A stretch of 12,429 bases of DNA from Sutterella sp. UBA4713 (GTDB lineage: Bacteria > Pseudomonadota > Gammaproteobacteria > Burkholderiales > Burkholderiaceae_F), in contig DHJT01000079.1 in NCBI GenBank assembly GCA_002404465.1, forward strand, positions 1 to 12,429. Reading direction: 5' to 3'. The position numbers were made by a program, and so were the translations under genes. The stretch's first letter is position 1. Every line of letters begins with the position of its first letter. The notes below the pieces were generated by a model. That model was not told the origin of the DNA. It did no database searches and saw only the letters and a list, made by a program, of their open reading frames with translations. Positions 1-7,200 of the stretch are shown piece after piece.

Positions 1-450
1 CGAAAGAATTTCATCGGGTTCAAGACCGAGCGCCGTCAGTTCGGCAAAAAGGGTCTCGATCTTTGCCTCCGGAAAGCGTTTGGCAAACGTTGCACTCTTA
101 GCCGGTACATCGATAGTAAGAACGTTAAAGGTCGTGTCCTTGTCAAAAGCCGAGCGAAGCTTTCGGGCTGTTTCTTTGCTGTCAAGGGCATTAAGGCGTA
201 CTGAAAGCGGGGCCGATTCGCTTTCTGTTTCATTGACGGCATTGCCCGGAAAGCCGACTTTTTTCAGGTGCGCTAAAAGTAACTCAAGTGTGGCGCTGTC
301 GCTTTGCGCGACAAAACGCATCGTGCGGTGCATCAGATCTGCGGCAACGGGTTTAAAGTCCGGATTCTTTTCAAAGTACGCTTCAATTTCGTGCTTTTCA
401 ACCGGACAATCCATTTGCGGAATGTGAATGAGAAAAGAGGACGGTTTCAT
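1..450 (-). CDS. cadA: CadA/ZntA-type heavy-metal P1B-ATPase, N-terminal part only
   Basis: An open frame of 150 codons starts with ATG at 450-448 and runs off the left edge without a stop, so only the N-terminus is seen. The product begins MKPSSFLIHIPQMDCPVEKH. The MDCP motif (Cys15) followed by a betabeta-alpha pattern ending near residue 70 is the single-cysteine metal-binding domain found at the N-terminus of proteobacterial CadA/ZntA Cd(II)/Zn(II)/Pb(II) exporters. Residues about 78-150 look like a second domain of the same fold but without any cysteine. A short GGA lies 7-9 nt before the start, a weak ribosome site. The gene is divergent from a cadR-like regulator and preceded by a MerR-type promoter, which supports an inducible metal-efflux pump of the inner membrane. 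The catalytic part (DKTGT, CPC) is outside the window, so metal specificity rests on family and context. Confidence 0.78.
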   Translation of the reverse strand, partial: MKPSSFLIHIPQMDCPVEKHEIEAYFEKNPDFKPVAADLMHRTMRFVAQSDSATLELLLAHLKKVGFPGNAVNETESESAPLSVRLNALDSKETARKLRSAFDKDTTFNVLTIDVPAKSATFAKRFPEAKIETLFAELTALGLEPDEILS

Positions 451-485
451 GTCGTTTCCGAAAAGAAAAATCTGTTTCAGGATGC

Positions 486-516
486 ATTTAAAACCCTGTA
501 GTAGCTTCAGAGTCAA
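486..516 (-). promoter_or_regulatory. MerR-type promoter of the cadA-like gene
   Basis: Read on the minus strand, TTGACT (516-511) and TTAAAT (491-486) are separated by 19 bp. This over-long spacer is the hallmark of promoters activated by MerR-family proteins, which untwist DNA to bring -35 and -10 into register. Predicted transcription starts near 479, about 29 nt before the ATG at 450. Confidence 0.75.
493..513. promoter_or_regulatory. CadR/PbrR-type operator (imperfect dyad)
   Basis: A 21-bp imperfect inverted repeat centred on 503 has arms ACCCTGTAGTA and, on the other strand, ACTCTGAAGCT; 8 of 11 positions match. It fills the spacer of the minus-strand promoter, as known Cd/Pb-responsive MerR operators do (ACYCTnTAGTnnCTnnAGrGT-like). 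It is the likely binding site of the CadR-like protein encoded at 545-976. Confidence 0.75.
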
Positions 517-517
517 G

Positions 518-523
518 TACAAT
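518..523 (+). promoter_or_regulatory. Possible -10 of the cadR-like gene
   Basis: TACAAT matches the -10 consensus at five of six positions and lies 22 nt before the regulator's ATG. No good -35 is present 16-18 bp upstream, where the operator lies. The regulator would then repress its own synthesis by binding there, as is usual in this family. Only the -10 is supported. Confidence 0.4.
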
Positions 524-544
524 CGTTCAACTCAAGGAGGGCGT

Positions 545-976
545 ATGCGAATCGGAGAACTCGCCAAACGTTCGGGTGTTGCCGTCGAGACCATTCGTTT
601 TTACGAAAAAGAAGGGTTATTGACACAGGCGCGACGCACGGAAAACAACTATCGCACGTATACCCAAGAGCATCTTCGGGAGCTCAATTTCATTCATCAC
701 TGTCGTACGCTCGATATGCCGCTGTCGGATGTCAAAACGCTTTTGGCGTGTGACGCAACCGATACGGAGCAAGCCACGCACGTACACGAACTCATCGCGC
801 ATCACGTGCGACTGGTCGATGAACGCATTGCCAAACTCAAGGCGCTCAAAGCCCACCTAATGGAGTTAGCGGCTCGCTGCTCGGGATCGCATGAGGGCAA
901 ACCGTGCGGAATTCTCGTGAGTTTGCAGGAAGACAGTGATAAGGCGCTTTCCCGGAGCCCCTCCGGAAAGGATTGA
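545..976 (+). CDS. cadR: Cd(II)/Pb(II)-responsive MerR-family regulator, CadR/PbrR-like
   Basis: The product is 143 aa. It starts MRIGELAKRSGVAVETIRFY, the classic MerR winged-helix-turn-helix, followed by the FYEKEGLL and NYRTY wing segment (residues 19-39), then FIHHCRTLDMPL and a long dimerisation helix (about 80-110). The C-terminal loop holds Cys112 and Cys121 before GIL, matching the CadR/PbrR metal-binding loop. ATG at 545 was chosen because AAGGAGG lies 4 nt upstream and the family starts exactly at MxIGELA; an upstream in-frame ATG at 428 would add 39 unrelated residues. The protein should bind the operator at 493-513 and activate the divergent cadA-like gene on metal binding. Oddity: the cysteine normally found at the start of the dimerisation helix (Cys77 in CadR numbering) is Ala77 here, with Cys69, His79, His81, His86 and His87 nearby. 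Confidence 0.88.
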   Translation: MRIGELAKRSGVAVETIRFYEKEGLLTQARRTENNYRTYTQEHLRELNFIHHCRTLDMPLSDVKTLLACDATDTEQATHVHELIAHHVRLVDERIAKLKALKAHLMELAARCSGSHEGKPCGILVSLQEDSDKALSRSPSGKD

Positions 977-979
977 GAG

Positions 980-1516
980 ATGGCTTTTTTAAAGGTTTTA
1001 CTCGTCATTTTTCTTGTGGTTGTTCCGACGCTTTTTTTGTACGCCATCGGGCGACGCACGAAGCCGTGCCGATGCGCATTAAACGAAAAAAGCGGGTTCG
1101 GGGGAGCACTACTTGTTTTCCTTATCGGGCAGGTGGCCGTGACCGAATACCTTTTTTGGCAGGGTTACGTGGTCGCAACGAGCTTGCCGTGGGAAGACTT
1201 TTCCTCGGGATTAAATCGTTTTGCCGCATACGTTGCGGTCGGACCGTCCTTTATTCAGGCGTTGCTCGGGCTGGCTCTTTTATTTCTTTTGGTGGCAAAG
1301 CGCTCAAGAGCGTCGCTTGCCGGCGTGATTGTCCTGCTGTGGTTGATGGGACCGGTTGCCGTGCTTGTTGAAAGTTGGTACTTTCATCTTGCACTGACGG
1401 CATCGTTTCTTTTACCGATTTTCCTATGGGCGTTCGGGTGGACGGTGTATTTGGTGACGTCGTCTCGGGTTGCGTTAACGTACGGGACGCGGCGCGGATA
1501 CCGGCTACCTGATTAA
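980..1516 (+). CDS. Four-helix inner-membrane protein, possibly DUF2569-like
   Basis: A 178-aa hydrophobic protein with about four membrane segments: residues 3-22, roughly 43-66, roughly 83-106 and roughly 113-160 (probably two helices packed closely). The C-terminus contains W-x2-Y-x3-S-S-R-V-x2-T, resembling the closing motif of DUF2569 proteins (aromatic/Ser-Arg-Val-x-x-Thr), but the similarity is judged by eye and weak. A Cys-Arg-Cys follows the first helix (residues 30-32). The ATG lies 3 nt after the cadR-like stop codon, with AGGA inside the end of that gene as ribosome site, so the two are almost certainly cotranscribed. Co-regulation with a metal sensor suggests a role linked to metal stress, but no function can be read from the sequence. 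It ends tail-to-tail with the next gene. Confidence 0.7.
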   Translation: MAFLKVLLVIFLVVVPTLFLYAIGRRTKPCRCALNEKSGFGGALLVFLIGQVAVTEYLFWQGYVVATSLPWEDFSSGLNRFAAYVAVGPSFIQALLGLALLFLLVAKRSRASLAGVIVLLWLMGPVAVLVESWYFHLALTASFLLPIFLWAFGWTVYLVTSSRVALTYGTRRGYRLPD

Positions 1517-2364
1517 AACGAGACACGGTCCGGATCTAAGCCGGAAAAGCATGAAAGCGGAAGCGCATCGATCGCCGCCATTTCCCGAACGCTTAAGCGC
1601 AAGTTAAACACGTCGGCATACATCGGCAAGTCCGCCGGGTTCAAGGTCCGCGGCAGGACCGAAACGCCGTGTTGCAAACACCAACGCAAAGCCACTTGCG
1701 GGACACAAACCTTGTGGCGCTTGGCAATTTCTTCGAGTTGTGCATCGGGCATAACGTCGCGTCGCCCCGTCGGATTCCACGCCGTGACGTGAATGGACTG
1801 CTTTTGGCAAAACTGAACCGTCGATTTTTGCCAGTAACCCGGGTGAAATTCCAATTGGTTGACCATCGGAGGGACGCTGGCTCGTGCCAGAAGCGGCACG
1901 AGGTGATGTGTCAGAAAATTGCATACGCCGATGGCCCGGACGCGTCCGCTTGTGTACAGTTCCTCGAAAGCGCGCCAGGTTCCGGCATTGACGCTTTGCC
2001 AGGAAATCGGATCGCCGTGAGTTTCGGGCCAGTGGATTAGGTACAGATCCAGGTAGTCCGTATTCAGGTTTTTCAGCGTTTTTTCAAAAGCGGCCGTCAC
2101 GGCCTGTCGGCTTCTGTCCGTTACCCACAGCTTGCTTGAGATAAAAAACGCGGACCGATCGATCCCGCTTTGGGAGATGACCGACCCCACAATCTGTTCA
2201 TTGCCGTAGGCGCTGGCTGTATCAAAGCGTCGATAGCCCAGGCGAATTGCCTCGTTTAAAAGCGACCGGCCCTGTTGATTCGGTTGTAACTGGCGGGTTC
2301 CCAAACCCATGCAGGGAATAAAAACTTGATTGGATAATTTAAAACCGTCGGCAATGGTGGACAT
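1513..2364 (-). CDS. Aldo/keto reductase, DkgA/YtbE-like (AKR5-type)
   Basis: The product is 283 aa, full length for a short-form bacterial aldo/keto reductase, a cytosolic (alpha/beta)8-barrel NAD(P)H-dependent carbonyl reductase. The catalytic tetrad is complete: Asp48 in FDTASAYGNE, Tyr53 in the same motif, Lys78 in SSKLW, and His111 in LIHWP. VNQLEFHPGYWQ and TAWNPTGR are typical barrel motifs. The C-terminal cofactor segment reads VLPRTLNPADLPMYADVF where relatives usually have IPKS followed by an Arg, so the residues gripping the NADPH 2'-phosphate are changed. The start is supported by GGAGAG 6 nt before the ATG. The substrate is unknown; methylglyoxal and 2,5-diketogluconate are used by relatives. 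It lies 176 nt downstream of nnrDE on the same strand and its stop overlaps that of the membrane-protein gene by 4 nt. Confidence 0.9.
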   Translation of the reverse strand: MSTIADGFKLSNQVFIPCMGLGTRQLQPNQQGRSLLNEAIRLGYRRFDTASAYGNEQIVGSVISQSGIDRSAFFISSKLWVTDRSRQAVTAAFEKTLKNLNTDYLDLYLIHWPETHGDPISWQSVNAGTWRAFEELYTSGRVRAIGVCNFLTHHLVPLLARASVPPMVNQLEFHPGYWQKSTVQFCQKQSIHVTAWNPTGRRDVMPDAQLEEIAKRHKVCVPQVALRWCLQHGVSVLPRTLNPADLPMYADVFNLRLSVREMAAIDALPLSCFSGLDPDRVSF

Positions 2365-2424
2365 ACAAACTCTCCGAAATGCCCTCGGATGCTAACGAAA
2401 GAGCGCGCGAAGTTCTTTGATAAG

Positions 2425-2464
2425 ACGCAAGGGATTTCCTTGAAAGAAGAAAAGCGCCTTGCGT
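2425..2464. repeat. Perfect 8-bp inverted repeat between nnrDE and the aldo/keto reductase gene
   Basis: ACGCAAGG (2425-2432) and CCTTGCGT (2457-2464) form a perfect 8-bp stem with a 24-nt loop. No T-tract follows on either strand, so it is not a classic terminator. It lies upstream of the aldo/keto reductase gene and could be an operator or an mRNA structure. Confidence 0.45.
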
Positions 2465-2471
2465 TCGCGTA

Positions 2472-2499
2472 CTGTGACGTTAGGTTTTTTACGTGACAG
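2472..2499. repeat. 9-bp inverted repeat with one mismatch near the nnrDE 3' end
   Basis: CTGTGACGT (2472-2480) and ACGTGACAG (2491-2499) pair at 8 of 9 positions around a 10-nt loop that contains TTTTTT. It lies about 40 nt beyond the nnrDE stop, so an RNA-stabilising or weak terminator role for the minus-strand transcript is possible; no T-run follows the stem on that strand. Confidence 0.45.
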
Positions 2500-2540
2500 G
2501 GCCCCGAGACGGTTCAGTTGCGGGACCGGAAAACTTCGTT

Positions 2541-4013
2541 TTAGCGTGCGCGTGTTTGACGACGCCGACGCAATTGATCTAAGAGCGCGGCGGCTCTCGG
2601 TGCTAAGGCGCCGGCCGTTACGCCGGCCGTGCGGTCTTGAACCGAAGCACTATGGAGCCAAACGGCTCCGAGTGTGGCCGTTACCAGATCGAAGCCTTGT
2701 GCAAAGAAGGCCCCGAGAATTCCGCTTAACGCATCGCCCGAGCCGGCGGTTGCAAGAGAGCCGTTGGCGACAGGATTAATCCACGTGCGCGAGCTGCGAA
2801 GAGAAATGACCGTCCCGGCGCCTTTTAAAACGGTAATGGCGCCGGTTTGAACGGATAATTCTCGGGCAGCCCCGATGCGATCGGCCAAAACCGCTCCCGT
2901 TGAGCGGTGCAGGAGTTCGGCGGCTTCTCCCGGATGCGGAGTGATGACGGTGTGTGCCTTGCGTGCTAGCAGCGCGTCTTGCAATGCCTGATCGCGGGCC
3001 AGAATACGAAGCGCATCGGCGTCGACGATAAGCGGAACGTCGGCCGCAACGGCATCTTTAAAGCGCGATAAAGCCCGATCGCTAAAGCCCATGCCGCAAC
3101 CGACGATGTTACAGGTGGTTTTTGTTAAATCAACGGGTTGTGCCGCAAACATGAGTTCCGGGAAAAGCGGGTCGAAAACGGGGGCATCACGCGTCATGAG
3201 TTCACAGGTAACACGCCCGGCTCCGAGCATGAGGGCCGCTCGTGCGGCAAGAAAAGCCGCACCTACGGTCCCCGTATCGCCCCCGAGTACGGCGGCGTGA
3301 CCGAACAGACCCTTGTGCGAATTTTTACTTCGCGTTTCCGTTAAGTGGACAAAATCGTCCGTGTCAACGAGCGCAAGGTGCGTTAAGGGTACCGAGACAT
3401 CGAGTTCTTTGACGTGAACCGAACCGGCAGCATCGGCTCCGTCGTTCATGTAGCATCCGGCCTTCGGCGAAAAGAAGGAAACGGTCAGGTCGGCCCGGCA
3501 TCCCTTGATGCCGCCGAACCAAAAACCGGTCATGGGATTGAGTCCGGAAGGAATGTCGACACAGACGTGCGTTGCTTGGCGTTCGTTAAACCAAAGGGAG
3601 GCATCTAAGAGATCGCCCGCAAGGGGGCCTCGGGCTCCCGTTCCGAGCAAGGCGTCGACAACCGTGTCGGCCTTGGGGGCATTGTACGGATCGGCGATTG
3701 TGGTGCCGCCCGCATTTTCCCAGGCTTTAAAAGCATTCAGAGCATCGTCGGCCTTCGGTTTTTCGCAACCGATCAGTGCACAGGTCACGCGAAAGCCGCG
3801 CGCAAGCAACATTCGGGCGGCCGTAAATCCGTCTCCGCCGTTATTGCCCGGTCCGCAGATAAAGACAACGTGACCGGCCGGCGGCGTGACCGAAGCGATT
3901 TCTTCCGCCAGAGCACTTCCGGCTCGCCTCATGAGTTCGCCTTGCCCTAGGGCGTGTGTCATGCGTTCTTCAAGGGTCTTGAGTTCGTCTAGATTTAAAA
4001 TGGGTTGGCTCAT
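2541..4013 (-). CDS. nnrDE: Bifunctional NAD(P)HX epimerase / ADP-dependent NAD(P)HX dehydratase
   Basis: A 490-aa YjeF-type repair enzyme that restores hydrated NADH/NADPH: the N-terminal half interconverts R and S epimers of NAD(P)HX, and the C-terminal half dehydrates the S form using a nucleoside phosphate. The N-terminal domain (about 1-215) shows LMRRAG, GPGNNGGDGF (54-63), VDALLGTGARGP (119-130) and VDIPSG around Asp153. The C-terminal domain (about 235-485) shows HKGLFGHAAVLGG, VDADAL, TPHPGEAAELL, VLKGAGTVI and ATAGSGDALSGI. ATG at 4013 was chosen because GGAAG lies 7 nt upstream and the homologous region starts here; the frame stays open 29 codons further to an ATG at 4100, but the putative promoter overlaps that stretch. 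The gene is divergent from purL, with 262 nt between starts. The C-terminus is basic (RRRRQTRAR), without known meaning. Confidence 0.93.
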   Translation of the reverse strand: MSQPILNLDELKTLEERMTHALGQGELMRRAGSALAEEIASVTPPAGHVVFICGPGNNGGDGFTAARMLLARGFRVTCALIGCEKPKADDALNAFKAWENAGGTTIADPYNAPKADTVVDALLGTGARGPLAGDLLDASLWFNERQATHVCVDIPSGLNPMTGFWFGGIKGCRADLTVSFFSPKAGCYMNDGADAAGSVHVKELDVSVPLTHLALVDTDDFVHLTETRSKNSHKGLFGHAAVLGGDTGTVGAAFLAARAALMLGAGRVTCELMTRDAPVFDPLFPELMFAAQPVDLTKTTCNIVGCGMGFSDRALSRFKDAVAADVPLIVDADALRILARDQALQDALLARKAHTVITPHPGEAAELLHRSTGAVLADRIGAARELSVQTGAITVLKGAGTVISLRSSRTWINPVANGSLATAGSGDALSGILGAFFAQGFDLVTATLGAVWLHSASVQDRTAGVTAGALAPRAAALLDQLRRRRQTRAR

Positions 4014-4079
4014 GGCAGCTTCCGCAATGAAAATTCGGCCTCGTACTGTCCGAATCGGGAATCGACTCGGACGGCGTGC

Positions 4080-4107
4080 ATTGTAAAGCCTCGCAGGCAC
4101 GGTTAAA
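4080..4107 (-). promoter_or_regulatory. Putative promoter of nnrDE
   Basis: On the minus strand TTTAAC (4107-4102) and TACAAT (4085-4080) are spaced by 16 bp. Transcription would start near 4073, giving a leader of about 60 nt before the ATG at 4013. The match is moderate and the call is by eye. Confidence 0.4.
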
Positions 4108-4275
4108 AATCCGTGTTTGTTTGTGCTGACCGCCCTTTGTTCGGCGGTAAAAAATACATCGGGTTCGTCGCGGCTTTATCGCCCAAGTTGCCTGTAAAAT
4201 GGTTGCATTGAACGAGACGACATTGCCGGACGGGGGATGCTCGTCTTTTGAGTCATTGAGATAAGGGAAGCGATT

Positions 4276-7200
4276 ATGATTTTGGAATTTTCCGGCCCCG
4301 GTGCCTTAAGTGCGTTCCGTTCCGAACGTGTTCTTGACGAGTTAAAAGCCTTCTTGCCGGGCGCACATGCCGTCGGCGCGCATTACGTACATTACGTCTT
4401 AACGCAAAAGCCTTTAACGGATAAAGAAAAAACGCGCCTTGCCGATTTGCTCGATTACGGCGAACAAACGCCGAGTGTCCGAGCGGATGTATCCGTCCTT
4501 GTCGCTCCGCGTTGCGGAACCATCAGTCCCTGGTCGAGCAAGGCGACCGATATTGCGCACAATACGGGTCTTGCGAACGTTGTTCGCATTGAGCGTGCCG
4601 TGGTCTACGAAATTGCATTGGAAGACGGGGTACGGATTGGCAAAGAGCAAATGCAGGCGCTTTATGCGCTGTTGTGCGATCGCATGACACAGACCGTGCT
4701 TGACCCGAAAGAGGCGGCCGAGGCAATTTTTGCCGATACGGCAAGTCGCCCCATGACCTCGGTCGATATTTTGTCGGGCGGACGTGCGGCACTGTGCAAG
4801 GCCAATACCGAGATGGGACTGGCACTTTCGGACGATGAAATCGACTATCTTGTCGGTGCATTTGCTACGCAAAAGCGCAATCCGACCGATGTCGAATTGA
4901 TGATGTTCGCACAGGCCAATTCCGAACATTGCCGACACAAAATTTTTAATGCTGAATTTACGATTGACGGCGTCAAGCAACCCAAAACGCTCTTTCAGAT
5001 GATCCGCGAGACGCATAAGGCGGCCCCTCAGGGAACGATTGTCGCGTATTCGGACAATGCGGCGATTCTCGAAGGTTCGACCGTTGCCCGTCTTTACCCG
5101 CGTCCGGACGAAAGCGATCTTTTCGGCGCAACCTATGTCGAACGCCTGGAGACCACGGATACGGTCTTTAAAGTGGAAACACACAATCACCCGACGGCCA
5201 TTTGCCCGTTTCCGGGCGCTGCAACGGGGTCGGGCGGTGAAATCCGCGATGAAGGCGCCACCGGACGCGGTGCGCGTCCCAAGGCCGGTTTGTGCGGGTT
5301 TTCGGTTTCGGCTCTGCATATTCCCGGCCACGAACAAAGTTGGGAAAACGACCGGGATACGACGCGGGAAATCGACGGGCAATCCGATACCGTGTACGGT
5401 GCGCCTTCGCGCATCGCCTCGGCCTTGTCGATTATGACGCAAGGCCCGATCGGCGCGGCATCTTTTAATAACGAATTCGGTCGTCCGAATATTCTCGGGT
5501 ATTTCCGCGCCTTTGAAGCCAACATCGGCAACGTGCGGTACGGGTATCACAAGCCCATTATGCTCGCGGGCGGTATCGGCAACATTCGTGCCGACCAAAC
5601 GAACAAACACACGCTCAAACCCGGAACCCTGATGATTGTGCTCGGAGGGCCCGGAATGCGGATCGGTTTAGGGGGCGGTGCGGCAAGCTCCATGGCCTCG
5701 GGCGCCAACGCCGAAGATCTGGATTTTGACAGCGTTCAGCGCGGCAATCCGGAAATGCAGCGCCGCGCGCAGGAAGTGATCGATCGATGCTGGGCTGCCG
5801 GTGCCTTAAACCCGATTCTCGCGATTCACGATATCGGGGCCGGTGGTCTTTCCAATGCCATGCCCGAATTGGCGGATCTTTCCGGTCACGGGGCACGTCT
5901 TTCGCTTGAGGCTGTTCCCGTTTTGGAAAAGGGGATGAGCCCCTTGGAGATTTGGAGTAACGAAAGTCAGGAGCGCTACGCGCTTGCCGTCGCCCCCGAA
6001 GACCTTTCTCGGTTCGATGCGATTTGCCGACGCGAGCGGTGTCCGTATGCGGTTTTAGGCACCGTGAGCGACGACAATATGTTGATTGTCGAAGGGCGTA
6101 AGGGGGAGATGCGTGCGGTCCAAATGCCCATGGACGTTCTTTTAGGTAAACCCCCGAAGATGCATCGCGATGTGCGAAGCCGCATCGGACGCCTGTCTTC
6201 CTTTGATGCACGCGAGGTGGGTTTAACAGAGGCCTTAAGAGACGTTTTGCGCCATCCGACGGTTGCCAATAAGAGTTTTTTGGTGACCATTGCCGACCGA
6301 ACGGTCGGAGGCCTTGTTGCACGCGATCCGATGGTCGGACCCTGGCAGGTCCCGGTGGCCGATTGTGCCGTGACGACACTGAATTACTCGGGATTTAAGG
6401 GTGAGGCGATGGCTATCGGGGAGCGCACGCCTTTGGCTGTGATCGATTCGGCTGCGGCCTCGCGTATGGCCATTGCCGAGGCCGTCACGAACATCGCTGC
6501 CGCGGACGTCAATCTTGCCACTGTCAAGCTTTCGGCTAACTGGATGGCCGCTTGCGGCGTGGATGGGGAAGATGCCAAGCTTTATGCCGCCGTGAAAGCC
6601 GCTCGCGATTTGTGTCTGAATCTGGGAATTTCCATCCCGGTCGGCAAAGATTCCTGCTCGATGCGTACGACTTGGAAGGACGGCGTTACGGATAAATCCG
6701 TCACAAGCCCCGTCTCACTGGTTGTCTCGGCCGCCGGCCCCGTTTCGGACGTGCGCCTGACGGTAACGCCCGAGCTCAAAGGGACGGCCAGTCGCTTGAT
6801 TGCCTTTGATTTCGGAGCGAAAAAGTGTCGTATGGGCGGATCGATTCTGGCGCAAGTCTTACAAAACTTCGGATCGGTTGCGCCGGACTTTACCGACACG
6901 GAAGCCTTAAAGAACTTCGTGCGCCTTGTGCGGGGGCTTGCTGATGAAGGCATTCTTCTGGCCTACCATGATCGAAGCGACGGAGGCCTTGCGACAACGC
7001 TTTGCGAAATGATGTTCGCTTCCCACAAGGGGGTTCGTGTGAGCCTGGATGCCTTGGCCGAGGGGGACGTACATGACGAGGAGGCCTTGTCAATTCTCTT
7101 TAACGAAGAGATCGGCGCGGTCCTTCAGGTGCGCGAAGAGTCGGCGGCCGATGTGGCCTCAAGAGCCGAGTCGTTGGGACTGACGCGCTATTACGCTCCG

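Noticed and set aside
428..544. Upstream start for the cadR-like gene at 428
   Set aside because: It would begin upstream of the operator and add 39 residues unlike any MerR protein; the AAGGAGG site fits ATG at 545.
4014..4100. Upstream start for nnrDE at 4100
   Set aside because: The added 29 residues are not part of the family fold, and a good ribosome site precedes ATG at 4013.
4214..4256. Possible attenuator before purL (AGACGA pairing with TCGTCT followed by TTT)
   Set aside because: Only 6 bp of stem with an 18-nt loop and a short T run; likely chance.
4414..5610. Long open frame of 398 codons antisense to purL
   Set aside because: It lies wholly inside purL, whose motifs are intact. 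Its product is rich in Arg/His/Cys with no recognisable domain, as expected for a shadow frame in GC-rich DNA.
5615..6379. Open frame of 254 codons antisense to purL
   Set aside because: It is Arg/Pro/Ser-rich with no domain and is fully covered by purL.
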